10,574 bases of DNA from JAZNGX01 sp045576675 (GTDB lineage: Bacteria; Bacillota; Clostridia; Monoglobales; Firm-18): contig JAZNGX010000151.1 in NCBI GenBank assembly GCA_045576675.1, positions 1 to 10,574 on the forward strand, written 5' to 3'. The position numbers and the translations under genes were made by a program. Each line of letters opens with the position of its first letter. The first letter of the stretch is position 1. Below the pieces are notes generated by a model. It worked only from the letters and a program-made list of their open reading frames with translations, did no database searches and was not told the DNA's origin. Below, one piece after another: positions 1 through 6,330 of the stretch.

Positions 1-1
1 G

Positions 2-64
2 GACGATACAATTGCAATTTTTGATGATATGGAATTTTTGGATTTGAGTTTAGTCAACCAATAA
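2..64 (+). CDS. C-terminal end of an unidentified protein (partial)
   Basis: An open frame enters from the left edge and ends at TAA 62-64. It encodes about 20 residues, ending EFLDLSLVNQ. The tail is acidic and then hydrophobic, and too short to assign to a family. The frame is supported only by being open and stopping just before the AT-rich spacer that precedes the repeat cassette. Nothing in it allows a functional call. Confidence 0.45.
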   Translation, partial: DDTIAIFDDMEFLDLSLVNQ

Positions 65-66
65 AA

Positions 67-97
67 AAGGATTAAACATTGAGATTTAAGGATTAAA
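67..97 (+). repeat. Short direct repeat AAGGATTAAA
   Basis: The 10-mer AAGGATTAAA occurs at 67-76 and again at 88-97, in the AT-rich spacer just outside the left inverted repeat. It may be chance in AT-rich DNA or a trace of insertion events next to the cassette. Confidence 0.3.
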
Positions 98-100
98 AAA

Positions 101-149
101 GCCTTCCCCTTGAGGGGAAGGTGGGTTGCGAAGCAACTCGGATGAGGTG
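101..149 (+). repeat. Left copy of inverted double-hairpin repeat flanking the DUF559 gene
   Basis: Two hairpins lie in tandem. The first is CCTTCCCC (102-109), loop TTGA, GGGGAAGG (114-121). The second is GTTGC (125-129), loop GAA, GCAAC (133-137). An unpaired GATGAGGTG (141-149) follows. An inverted counterpart lies at 497-541. The two copies keep the hairpins by compensating base changes: the outer pair of stem 1 is C-G here and G-C in the other copy. On the minus strand, stem 1 is followed by CTTTTTT, so it could also act as a terminator for leftward transcription. The inner GATGAGGTG serves as the Shine-Dalgarno sequence of the downstream gene. Confidence 0.85.
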
Positions 150-152
150 GAA

Positions 153-518
153 ATGAACAAGACTAATAATTCAAAATTAACGGGTAATGCAAAAGCATTA
201 AGAAAAAATATGACAAAAGAAGAAAGGCATCTTTGGTATGATTTTCTGAAAACTTTACCTATAACTGTTAATCGACAAAAGGTGATTGGCAATTATATCG
301 TTGATTTCTATATTGCATCGGCTAAAATTGTTATTGAACTTGATGGTTCACAACATTATGAAGAAAAAGGCGTTGAGAATGATGCAAAAAGAGATGCTTT
401 CCTAAATGGTTTAGGGATTAAAGTGTTAAGATACTCCAACCTTGATATTAATCAAAGATTTGAGAGTGTTTGTGAGGATATACTGAAGGGAATTAACACC
501 TCATCAGTTACTTCGTGA
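153..518 (+). CDS. DUF559 (Vsr/PD-(D/E)XK-like) endonuclease-domain protein
   Basis: The 121-residue protein matches the DUF559 family, which has the fold of Vsr-type very-short-patch repair endonucleases. Visible family features are the N-terminal helix MTKEERHLWYDFL (20-32), the RQKVIGNYIVDFY strand with Asp51, the core IELDGSQHYE (61-70) with Glu62, Asp64 and His68, and the closing strand LGIKVLRYSN (87-96). It should be a single-domain, cytoplasmic nuclease-like protein, but its substrate is unknown. I chose ATG 153 because GAGGTGG lies just upstream; the TTG at 126 lies inside the repeat hairpin. The Shine-Dalgarno sequence comes from the left repeat, and the last codons and TGA stop come from the right repeat, so gene and repeats form one unit. 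It could be the helper protein of a small mobile element, or a repair or restriction accessory protein. The family call is strong; the role is not established. Confidence 0.85.
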   Translation: MNKTNNSKLTGNAKALRKNMTKEERHLWYDFLKTLPITVNRQKVIGNYIVDFYIASAKIVIELDGSQHYEEKGVENDAKRDAFLNGLGIKVLRYSNLDINQRFESVCEDILKGINTSSVTS

Positions 519-541
519 CAGCTTCCCCTCAAGGGGAAGCC
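497..541 (-). repeat. Right copy of inverted double-hairpin repeat
   Basis: Read on the minus strand this is the counterpart of 101-149: stem GCTTCCCC, loop TTGA, GGGGAAGC (540-521), a second small stem (519-507, one wobble pair) with a GAA loop, then the same GATGAGGTG end (505-497). It is 45 nt against 49 nt on the left. The TGA stop of the DUF559 gene (516-518) lies within its second stem. The 9-mer ATTAAAAAA occurs just outside both repeats (92-100 and 551-559) and could be a target-site duplication, though it is low-complexity. Confidence 0.85.
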
Positions 542-605
542 TTTAAAAGAATTAAAAAATTTTGTCCTTAACTTGACAAAATCATATGCGGTTTGTGACC
601 ACAAT

Positions 606-636
606 GAATTGCACTTCGTGCATCAAAAGGCAATTC
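606..636 (+). other. Overlapping, mutually exclusive hairpins upstream of the sleB-like gene
   Basis: TGCAC (610-614), loop TTC, GTGCA (618-622) forms one small hairpin. GAATTGC (606-612) and GCAATTC (630-636) form a longer alternative stem that uses the same bases 610-612. The ACTTCGTG core is shared with the second stem of the repeat at 507-519, so this may be a relic of a related palindromic repeat. A regulatory role is possible but unsupported. Confidence 0.35.
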
Positions 637-673
637 AATTTATTTTTATACAATATTACATTGGAGGTGTATT

Positions 674-1513
674 ATGTTAAAAAGAATGATTTTAATAGCC
701 GTTATGTTAATAATGATGCTTACAACAGCTTATGCATTTGAGCCGGACTCTTATGCAGGACATATAATACCTGTTGACATCGAAGTAAACGGGAGCTTTA
801 CAAGGTGTGTGCAAAAGCCGTTTCTTGTAAATAATTCAACATATATTCCGCTTCGTGCCTTTGGTGATGCAATAGGTGGCGAGATAAGCTGGGACGAAGC
901 GTTAAAAGCGGCAACTCTTATAAAGGACAGTCATACATTTGTTTTTTATGCCGAACAAAGCCACTGTTTAATAGATGGCGAAAAAAGCGATTATTGTGCT
1001 ATAGAGTATAAAGATTTGCTGTTCATTCCTGTAAGAGCGGTGTCAGAAAAGCTTGGGTACACAGTTGAATGGGATGACATTGCACTTGCAGTTAAAATAA
1101 CTGCTCCTGATGTTACGGTTTCACAAGAATGTGTTGATAACACATACACATATGAGGATATAATGTATCTGGGAAAAATTACGTGGATTGAAAGTGGATA
1201 TCAGCCGTTTGAAGTAAAGCTTGGTGTGGCGAATACAGTTGTAAACCGTATGCATTCTGATAGCTTGCCAAGTACAATCAAGGAGGTTATTCTTGATACA
1301 AGGCATGGTGTTCAGTTTCCGCCTGCACACACTGAAAGAATAAATGAAACGCCGTCAAAGGAATGTGTTATAGCGGCAAAATGTGCATTAAACGGAGCAA
1401 ACAATGTTGGCAATTCTATGTATTTTGTAAATGTAAAATATTCAGCATCGTCATGGGTGCATAATAACAGAACGCATTATACTACAATTGGTAACGTTGC
1501 ATTTTATGAATAG
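674..1513 (+). CDS. Secreted SleB-family cell wall hydrolase with copper-amine-oxidase-N domain
   Basis: This 279-residue protein begins with a signal peptide (KR, then a hydrophobic stretch at about 4-20, probable cleavage after AYA-F). Residues ~35-145 carry two repeats of the copper amine oxidase N-terminal-like domain, each with the hallmark motif: IPLRAFGDAIGGEISWD (58-74) and IPVRAVSEKLGYTVEWD (118-134). Residues ~162-278 are a Hydrolase_2 (SleB/CwlJ) domain. It has the expected catalytic Glu173 in WIESG, a VANTVVNRM segment, and the C-terminal YSASSWVHNN...IGNVAFYE block. SleB-like enzymes cleave spore-cortex or wall peptidoglycan; the N-terminal domain is a common extracellular stalk or binding module in Clostridia. 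GGAGGTG at 663-669 fixes ATG 674. The gene is monocistronic, closed by the terminator at 1536-1569. It could act in germination or in vegetative wall remodelling; the sequence does not decide. Confidence 0.88.
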   Translation: MLKRMILIAVMLIMMLTTAYAFEPDSYAGHIIPVDIEVNGSFTRCVQKPFLVNNSTYIPLRAFGDAIGGEISWDEALKAATLIKDSHTFVFYAEQSHCLIDGEKSDYCAIEYKDLLFIPVRAVSEKLGYTVEWDDIALAVKITAPDVTVSQECVDNTYTYEDIMYLGKITWIESGYQPFEVKLGVANTVVNRMHSDSLPSTIKEVILDTRHGVQFPPAHTERINETPSKECVIAAKCALNGANNVGNSMYFVNVKYSASSWVHNNRTHYTTIGNVAFYE

Positions 1514-1535
1514 AAATGAAAAAAAGGTCGCAAAA

Positions 1536-1569
1536 ACGCCCTGTGCAAGCTGGTGATTGCACAGGGCGT
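1536..1569. terminator. Bidirectional intrinsic terminator between sleB-like gene and rny
   Basis: A perfect 13-bp stem, ACGCCCTGTGCAA (1536-1548) with TTGCACAGGGCGT (1557-1569), encloses an 8-nt loop. It is followed on the plus strand by a T-rich run (1572-1587). On the minus strand it is followed by TTTTTGCGACCTTTTTTT, so it can end transcripts of both converging genes. The rny stop codon is only 13 nt away. Confidence 0.92.
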
Positions 1570-1581
1570 AATTCTTTTCTT

Positions 1582-3138
1582 TTATTTTGCGTAATCTACT
1601 GAGCGAAGCTCTCTTATTACATTTACTTTTATCTGACCCGGATATTCCATTTCAGCTTCAATACGCTTAACGATATCACGTGCCATCAAAACAGTAGTTT
1701 CATCTGAAACAACCTCAGGCTTAACCATAACTCTGATTTCACGACCTGCCTGAATTGCAAAGGATTTTTCAACACCGTTAAAGCTGTCTGCAATTTCCTC
1801 AAGCTTTTCAAGACGTTTGATATAAGTTTCAAGATTTTCTCTTCTTGCACCCGGACGTGCTGCAGAAATAGAGTCAGCAGCCTGAACAAGACAGTCAATA
1901 AGAGATACGGGCTGAACATCACCGTGGTGTGCCATAATAGCATGAACGATTGTTTCGTTTTCCTTATATTTCTTAGCAAGCTCTGCTCCGATAACTGCGT
2001 GTGAGCCTTCAACCTCGTGGTCGATAGCTTTACCCAAGTCGTGCAATAAGCCTGCTCGTTTTGCCAATGTAATATCAGCACCAAGCTCTCCTGCCATAAT
2101 TCCTGCAAGGTGAGCAACCTCAATTGAATGCTTTAAAACATTCTGACCGTAGCTTGTACGATACTTAAGTCTGCCAAGAGTCTTAATAATTTCAGGATGC
2201 AAGCCATGAACACCTGTTTCAAATGTTGCGTGCTCACCTTCCTGCTTAATAATAGCGTCAACCTCTTTGCGGCTACGTTCAACGGTTTCTTCAATACGTG
2301 CCGGATGAATTCTTCCGTCAACAATAAGCTTTTCAAGAGTAAGTCTTGCAACCTCACGGCGAATTGGGTCAAAGCCTGAAAGAATAACTGCTTCAGGTGT
2401 ATCGTCGATTATCAAATCAACGCCCGTTAAAGCCTCAAGGTTTCTGATGTTTCTACCCTCACGACCAATAATTCTGCCCTTCATTTCATCATTTGGAAGA
2501 GGTACTACTGAAACAGTAGTTTCTGCAGAATGGTCAGCTGCACAACGCTGAATTGCACCTGCAACAATTTCGTGTGCCTTCTGGTCGGCTTCTTCCTTTG
2601 CCTTGTCTGTAATATCCTTAACAAGGATAGCGGCTTCGTGTCTTATTTCATTTTCTATATTATTAAGTAGTTGTTGTTTAGCTTCATCAATAGACAGACC
2701 GGAAATCTTTTGTAACATTTCAAGCTGCTTTGTATGTATCTCGTCAGCTTCAGCTATCTTTTGATCTAATTCTTTGTTTTTCTTAGCAATCTGCTCTTCT
2801 TTTTTCTCAATCTGCTCGGACTTTTTATCAATAGTTTCTTCTCTTTGCTGGATTCTGTGTTCCTGTCTTTGCAGTTCGGAACGCTGTTCTTTCATTTCTT
2901 TATCAAATTCAGCACGAAGTCTATGCTTTTCTTCCTTAGCTTCGATTAAAATTTCGCGTTTTAAACTTTCTGCGGCTACTTTTGATTCTTCAATTATCTT
3001 TTTTGCTTCGTTTTCTGCACCGCCGATTTCGGCTTCAGCAAACTTTTTTCTATATTCAACTCCCATACGGAAGGCAATTATCGAACAAATAACAATTAAG
3101 ACAAATGCAATACCACAGGTTATTAATATCTGTGTAAT
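1582..3138 (-). CDS. rny: RNase Y (membrane-anchored endoribonuclease), rare ATT start
   Basis: RNase Y starts mRNA turnover in Firmicutes from the inner face of the membrane. From the proposed ATT start the protein has 518 residues, close to the ~520 usual for the family. In order: a transmembrane helix (~4-23), a long charged coiled coil (~30-200), a KH RNA-binding domain with GRIIGREGRNIR (221-232), and an HD phosphodiesterase domain with the metal-binding HD pair in LLHDLGKAIDHE (His366, Asp367). The first in-frame ATG (3064-3066) would give 494 residues, with no membrane anchor and no Shine-Dalgarno sequence. No ATG, GTG or TTG is in frame between it and the upstream stop. ATT 3138-3136 sits 9 nt after a perfect GGAGG (3152-3148), so I place the start there; a sequencing error is the alternative. 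It has its own sigma-A-type promoter at 3206-3234. Confidence 0.93.
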   Translation of the reverse strand: MTQILITCGIAFVLIVICSIIAFRMGVEYRKKFAEAEIGGAENEAKKIIEESKVAAESLKREILIEAKEEKHRLRAEFDKEMKEQRSELQRQEHRIQQREETIDKKSEQIEKKEEQIAKKNKELDQKIAEADEIHTKQLEMLQKISGLSIDEAKQQLLNNIENEIRHEAAILVKDITDKAKEEADQKAHEIVAGAIQRCAADHSAETTVSVVPLPNDEMKGRIIGREGRNIRNLEALTGVDLIIDDTPEAVILSGFDPIRREVARLTLEKLIVDGRIHPARIEETVERSRKEVDAIIKQEGEHATFETGVHGLHPEIIKTLGRLKYRTSYGQNVLKHSIEVAHLAGIMAGELGADITLAKRAGLLHDLGKAIDHEVEGSHAVIGAELAKKYKENETIVHAIMAHHGDVQPVSLIDCLVQAADSISAARPGARRENLETYIKRLEKLEEIADSFNGVEKSFAIQAGREIRVMVKPEVVSDETTVLMARDIVKRIEAEMEYPGQIKVNVIRELRSVDYAK

Positions 3139-3147
3139 AACAAAACA

Positions 3148-3152
3148 CCTCC
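3148..3152 (-). promoter_or_regulatory. Shine-Dalgarno GGAGG that decides the rny start
   Basis: GGAGG on the minus strand lies 9 nt before ATT 3138-3136, the only plausible in-frame start that keeps the RNase Y membrane helix. A TTG at 3143-3141, 4 nt from the same site, opens another frame that stops after six codons, so it cannot be the rny start. Confidence 0.75.
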
Positions 3153-3205
3153 ATTATCTTTTATAATCTTATATAATATAGAATTTTATACACACTACTC
3201 TATCT

Positions 3206-3234
3206 ATTTTAATATTTTTTGTACAAATTGTCAA
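3206..3234 (-). promoter_or_regulatory. Sigma-A-type promoter of rny
   Basis: On the minus strand a consensus -35 TTGACA (3234-3229) and -10 TAAAAT (3211-3206) are separated by exactly 17 bp. Transcription would start near 3199, giving a leader of about 60 nt before the rny start. Confidence 0.75.
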
Positions 3235-3294
3235 GATTTTTTAAGAAATTAACACAATTTTTCACAAAAAAATATATATAGTGTACAAATTTTA

Positions 3295-4452
3295 TTAAAG
3301 CTCTGTAAATTCAGAGGTTACAATATACTCATCTCCGTCAATTTCACACGTAAGCTCAATATAGTATGCTTTTGCATCTTCGGGAATATCTGTGCCGTCT
3401 GTTACAGTCCATTCCTCGGTCATAGCAATAGAATTTGTTTCCTCTTTTACTTCATATGCCAAAGGATTTTTAAGAGAATAAACCTTTTTACCTGTAATTT
3501 TAACATTGTCGGGATTGATGATTTCTCCATTTAGCATTTCCGGTAACTGCACAGTGCCGTTTACAACTGAGTCTGCAAAGACAAAGCATTCCTTGCGTAC
3601 CCATCCGCAAGCATGAGAATGCCCCATTCCGTGCACCATAGAAAGGCGTGTTGCCTTGTTGTTTTTAACGGTATCAACAAAAGACATTGAGTTTGAATTT
3701 ACTGAAAATGGTGTGTCTGCATTCCAGCAAAGCCACAGCACAGGCATATTTACTTTTGAAAAACGTGTTTCTGCAAGCCAGTCTGATGCTTTGGCAAAAT
3801 TGTTTTTCATCCATCCGTGCGACTGAGCCAGATAGCCTGAGCCATAAATCGGGATAGCAAATGCAAATCGGCTGTCATAGCCTATAGCAAGGGATGTCAT
3901 AACACCGCCCCACGATATTCCGCATACGCCTATTTTGTCACTGTCAACTCTTGAATCATCACGTAGAATATTGTTTGCCGCAATAATTGAGGCTATTGCG
4001 TGATACATCCATTGCTGCTCGTGCGGCTTATCAACGTTTTTCATATCGTCGTTTTCAAAAATGTCAGCATAGCCTTCTTCGCAAAAAACGCCGTGAAGAC
4101 CGTGCTGCCACGGCTCTTTATTAGTCGGGCATTCTTTAGAGCCTGCATTTATCTCTTTTGGAAAGTCACCCGTGTTTGACATTGCAATTGCAACGTATCC
4201 ACGTTCGTTCCACATTTTTACCCATGGTAAAAATGCAACGCCGCCACCACCGTGAGCAAGTACAACAGCAGGAGCTTTTTTTGTTGTTTCGGGATAGCCT
4301 ATATATGCAAAGACCTTTGTTTTGCTGCCGTTTATATCAAGACCATCGTAGGTTATGGCTTTTATGCCTTCAAATTCACCCGTTGGATTATATTCAGGAA
4401 TTTCCTTATATTGAGTTTTTGTATTTATAAGCTTTTCATAGATTTTATTCAT
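3295..4452 (-). CDS. Alpha/beta hydrolase, dienelactone hydrolase / acetyl-xylan-esterase-like
   Basis: This 385-residue protein has no signal peptide, so it is probably cytoplasmic. An alpha/beta-hydrolase core spans about 45-300. The oxyanion-type motif AHGGGG is at 66-71, and the nucleophile elbow GISWGG has Ser180. A likely acid is Asp245 in WNADTPF, and the likely histidine is His278 in MVHGMGHSH (His274 and His280 are close alternatives). The stretch from ~315 onwards (ITGKKVYSL...IELTCEIDGDEYIVTSEF) looks like a separate beta-rich C-terminal domain. These enzymes hydrolyse carboxylic esters, for example acetyl groups on xylan oligomers; the substrate here cannot be read from sequence. 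I chose ATG 4452-4450 because AGAGGTG lies just upstream; longer in-frame starts up to 4548 have no such site and run through the promoter. No clear terminator separates it from the rny promoter. Confidence 0.82.
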   Translation of the reverse strand: MNKIYEKLINTKTQYKEIPEYNPTGEFEGIKAITYDGLDINGSKTKVFAYIGYPETTKKAPAVVLAHGGGGVAFLPWVKMWNERGYVAIAMSNTGDFPKEINAGSKECPTNKEPWQHGLHGVFCEEGYADIFENDDMKNVDKPHEQQWMYHAIASIIAANNILRDDSRVDSDKIGVCGISWGGVMTSLAIGYDSRFAFAIPIYGSGYLAQSHGWMKNNFAKASDWLAETRFSKVNMPVLWLCWNADTPFSVNSNSMSFVDTVKNNKATRLSMVHGMGHSHACGWVRKECFVFADSVVNGTVQLPEMLNGEIINPDNVKITGKKVYSLKNPLAYEVKEETNSIAMTEEWTVTDGTDIPEDAKAYYIELTCEIDGDEYIVTSEFTEL

Positions 4453-4471
4453 ACATTTCACCTCTTTAAAT

Positions 4472-4500
4472 ATCATACAATATGCAGTAGCTAAAATCAA
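4472..4500 (-). promoter_or_regulatory. Candidate promoter of the alpha/beta hydrolase gene
   Basis: On the minus strand, -35-like TTGATT (4500-4495) and -10-like TATGAT (4477-4472) have a 17-bp spacer. The predicted transcription start falls almost on the Shine-Dalgarno sequence (4465-4459), giving an unusually short leader of about 13 nt. The call is therefore tentative. Confidence 0.45.
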
Positions 4501-4548
4501 GAATAAATTTGAAAAAATATGGGAAAAATCACAAAAAGAGGTGGACAT

Positions 4549-4857
4549 ATGAAAAAAATAATTTTTGCATGGGCAATGTTTTTGATTATTTCATTGTGCA
4601 GCATCGGTTTTTTGCAGCATCTTGAAAACAAAAACTCCGCAGAGGCAATGCCGTCTGCGGAGCAGTCAGTTCAATATACAGTGAAAACCCATAACGGCAG
4701 GGTTGCCGTCTTTGTGGGTAACGAGGATATCCCTTTAAAATATCTGGCAATAGATATTTCGTATTTAAGGGAATACGATAAAAAACAGTTTGAATCAGGT
4801 ATCAGGCTTGACTCTTTAAAGGATGTGCTGATGCTTGAAGAAGATTTTTCAAGCTGA
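4549..4857 (+). CDS. Small membrane-anchored BofC C-terminal-domain-like protein
   Basis: This 102-residue protein has an N-terminal hydrophobic anchor or signal (MKKIIFAWAMFLIISLCSIG, 1-20) and a short polar linker (25-42). A domain at ~43-102 resembles the BofC C-terminal domain: the strand YTVKTHNGRVAVFVG, then LREYDKKQFESGIRLDS and an acidic end EEDFSS. In Bacillus, BofC (about 170 residues) is a forespore intermembrane protein that inhibits SpoIVB in the sigma-K checkpoint. Clostridial proteins carrying only this domain are common and their role is not settled. GAGGTGG (4538-4544) supports ATG 4549 over the ATG 30 nt upstream. Its stop codon directly abuts the stop of the converging pantothenate kinase gene. 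The linker DNA holds a minus-strand terminator. No convincing promoter was recognised. Confidence 0.65.
   Translation: MKKIIFAWAMFLIISLCSIGFLQHLENKNSAEAMPSAEQSVQYTVKTHNGRVAVFVGNEDIPLKYLAIDISYLREYDKKQFESGIRLDSLKDVLMLEEDFSS
4625..4662 (-). terminator. Intrinsic terminator of the panT-coaW operon, inside the opposing BofC-like gene
   Basis: On the minus strand, CTCCGCAGA (4662-4654) pairs with TCTGCGGAG (4643-4635). An inner GGC/GCC pairing and one bulged base extend the stem. TTTTTGTTTT (4634-4625) follows directly. That is a textbook intrinsic terminator for transcription coming from coaW, about 200 nt past its stop codon. On the plus strand the hairpin has no T-tract, so it should not stop the BofC-like gene's own transcript. 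It encodes the linker NSAEAMPSAEQ. Confidence 0.75.
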
Positions 4858-5685
4858 TCAGCTTTGGCTGATATGTGACAATGCCGCACCTACTGCTGTT
4901 GCAAATATGGAATTCTCAGGAATTATAAAATTAATTCCGTGCATTTTTTCAAGCATTTCAAAGCGTTCCTTCGCCTGCGGCATAACAGAAAGCATACCTG
5001 TTAAAACAACGTCTTTGATCCTGTCGTTTTTCAAAGCAAAAACTGCCATCATACCAATGGTTTCTATTACCATATTTATAACACCCAGTGCAATGTCAGC
5101 ATCTGTTGCAAGGTCAGAAAGCTTGCCGAAGTTTGCTGCTGTGGTTGTTGGCGGAAGCATAGATATAACGTTGCGTGAAATATCATTAATACGCAAATCA
5201 ACATTGTTTAAATCTCCGCCTGAGGCTTCTGCAATTATCGTATCAAAGTTATGTGCGTTTATAAGCTTGCCGCACATTCCGACAAGAGTTCCGCCGCCGA
5301 CACCGCTGCCGCCAAGATGAGTGATTTTATCTGCTGAAGCACGAACATATGCAGTACCTGTACCCATACTTACAATAAGTGCTTCTTTTTTATCTGAAAG
5401 CTTAAGCCCGCCAAGACCTATTGCCACAAATTCGTCAACAGTTTTTGTTGGAACTCCGTATATGTTGTCACTGAAAAACGATGCACCAACACCTGTAAGA
5501 ATAATTTGCGATATTTCTGTAAGCTCTATTTTGTTTTCCTGAAGGTATTTTCCCAACGCTCCGTAAACAGAGGTTACGGGGTCTGCCGCTTTTACCTGCT
5601 GGCACGAAATAAATGTACCGTTTTCCTTAAATCCAACTATTTTGGTGGTTGAGCCGCCAACATCTATACCGATAACTGTTTTCAT
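4858..5685 (-). CDS. coaW: Type II pantothenate kinase
   Basis: It phosphorylates pantothenate to 4'-phosphopantothenate with ATP, the first step of coenzyme A synthesis, in the cytoplasm. The 275 residues fit the Fumble/eukaryote-like type II family (Staphylococcus CoaW is of similar length). Visible motifs are the N-terminal phosphate loop GIDVGGSTTKIV (6-17), VDEFVAIG with a probable catalytic Glu85, the second phosphate loop SMGTGTA (106-112) and the glycine-rich GGSGVGGGTLVGM (125-137). Type II enzymes typically escape strong CoA feedback, so they suit salvage. The start lies 4 nt after the stop of the S-component gene, with AAAGG inside that gene's end as ribosome binding site, so the two are co-transcribed and probably translationally coupled. 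Its TGA directly abuts the stop of the converging BofC-like gene, leaving no intergenic DNA. Confidence 0.92.
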   Translation of the reverse strand: MKTVIGIDVGGSTTKIVGFKENGTFISCQQVKAADPVTSVYGALGKYLQENKIELTEISQIILTGVGASFFSDNIYGVPTKTVDEFVAIGLGGLKLSDKKEALIVSMGTGTAYVRASADKITHLGGSGVGGGTLVGMCGKLINAHNFDTIIAEASGGDLNNVDLRINDISRNVISMLPPTTTAANFGKLSDLATDADIALGVINMVIETIGMMAVFALKNDRIKDVVLTGMLSVMPQAKERFEMLEKMHGINFIIPENSIFATAVGAALSHISQS

Positions 5686-5689
5686 AACA

Positions 5690-6268
5690 TTATGCCTTTC
5701 TGATTTTTAATAGTCTTATAATTGCGGGGCAAAGAATAACGTTAACTGCTATCTCAAAAAGGAAGTTTGCACCAACAAGAACAAAAATAATATATGATGC
5801 AACTGCCTCTGAGCCACCTGCCCATGTGGTGATTGTTTCCATAAAAAACAACAGGCAGCCTAATAAAAATATACCTGTGTTTACAACGGGGCAAACAAGG
5901 GCAGAAATTGCTGTTGCAGCGTACATATTAAGCTTTCTTGCACCCTGGTATACGATGCCTGTTACAAGACCTGCAATGGTACCTTTTGCGATAACCGTTA
6001 TAATTGTTCCGGGAACATTTACTGCCAGAAATGCTGCTGCGTCACCTGACAGTAGCACAACCATACTGAATACAAAGCCGAGCCAGGCACCTGCTTTAGG
6101 GCCACAAAGTGCTGCACCGATTACTATAGGTACAAGTACCAGTGTGACAGAAAACGGACCGAAATGAATAAACGAACCAAGCACTTGAAGTATTATAACC
6201 AAAGCTGTAAGTATTGCATACATTACAAGGTTTTGAGTTGATTTTGACACATTAGAATTATTATTCAT
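5690..6268 (-). CDS. ECF transporter S component, probably pantothenate-specific (PanT-like)
   Basis: This 192-residue integral membrane protein has about six hydrophobic segments (~14-31, 41-57, 60-75, 87-107, 115-143, 157-186), the usual fold and size of an ECF substrate-binding (S) component. The AGAWLGFVFSMV stretch and the overall pattern fit the ECF S-component superfamily. An S component binds its vitamin and uses the shared EcfA1-EcfA2-EcfT module to move it inward; that module is encoded about 1.8 kb away on the other strand. Pantothenate is inferred as substrate only from tight coupling to the pantothenate kinase gene. Start ATG 6268-6266 is chosen because GCGAGGT lies a few bases upstream; the longer in-frame start at 6316 would lie upstream of the predicted transcription start. 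Confidence 0.8.
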   Translation of the reverse strand: MNNNSNVSKSTQNLVMYAILTALVIILQVLGSFIHFGPFSVTLVLVPIVIGAALCGPKAGAWLGFVFSMVVLLSGDAAAFLAVNVPGTIITVIAKGTIAGLVTGIVYQGARKLNMYAATAISALVCPVVNTGIFLLGCLLFFMETITTWAGGSEAVASYIIFVLVGANFLFEIAVNVILCPAIIRLLKIRKA

Positions 6269-6294
6269 AGTTTTACCTCGCTTTCTATGCATAA

Positions 6295-6323
6295 ATAATA
6301 CCCCAAAAAAACCCATTTGTCAA
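6295..6323 (-). promoter_or_regulatory. Sigma-A promoter of the S component-coaW operon
   Basis: On the minus strand a consensus -35 TTGACA (6323-6318) and -10 TATTAT (6300-6295) have a 17-bp spacer. The leader is only about 20 nt, leaving no room for a riboswitch. Confidence 0.85.
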
Positions 6324-6330
6324 GGAAAAA

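Noticed and set aside
2774..3166. Plus-strand open frame opposite the rny coiled coil
   Set aside because: It is the antisense reading of the RNase Y coiled coil (Ser/Phe/Cys-rich), with no homology or ribosome binding site. The sense frame is unambiguous.
3221..3291. Direct repeat GTACAAATT (3221-3229 and 3283-3291) as a regulator site near the rny promoter
   Set aside because: It is only 9 bp in very AT-rich DNA, and just one copy overlaps the promoter spacer. Chance cannot be excluded.
4453..4548. N-terminal extension of the alpha/beta hydrolase (hydrophobic, signal-like) from the ATG at 4548
   Set aside because: No ribosome binding site precedes 4548. AGAGGTG sits just before ATG 4452, and the extension would cover the promoter and overlap the divergent gene's leader.
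4851..4864. Perfect palindrome AAGCTGATCAGCTT across the abutting stop codons as a shared terminator
   Set aside because: It has no loop and no T-tract on either strand. It is largely the consequence of two TGA stops meeting as TGATCA, and a proper minus-strand terminator lies at 4625-4662.
4919..4949. Hairpin GGAATTA/TAATTCC followed by TTTTTT as plus-strand terminator of the BofC-like gene
   Set aside because: The stem is AT-rich and only 7 bp, and the T-run begins 5 nt after it, so it is too weak to call. It lies within coaW coding sequence.
6269..6316. Longer start (6316) for the S component
   Set aside because: It lies upstream of the predicted transcription start from the TTGACA/TATTAT promoter. 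A good Shine-Dalgarno sequence precedes ATG 6268.
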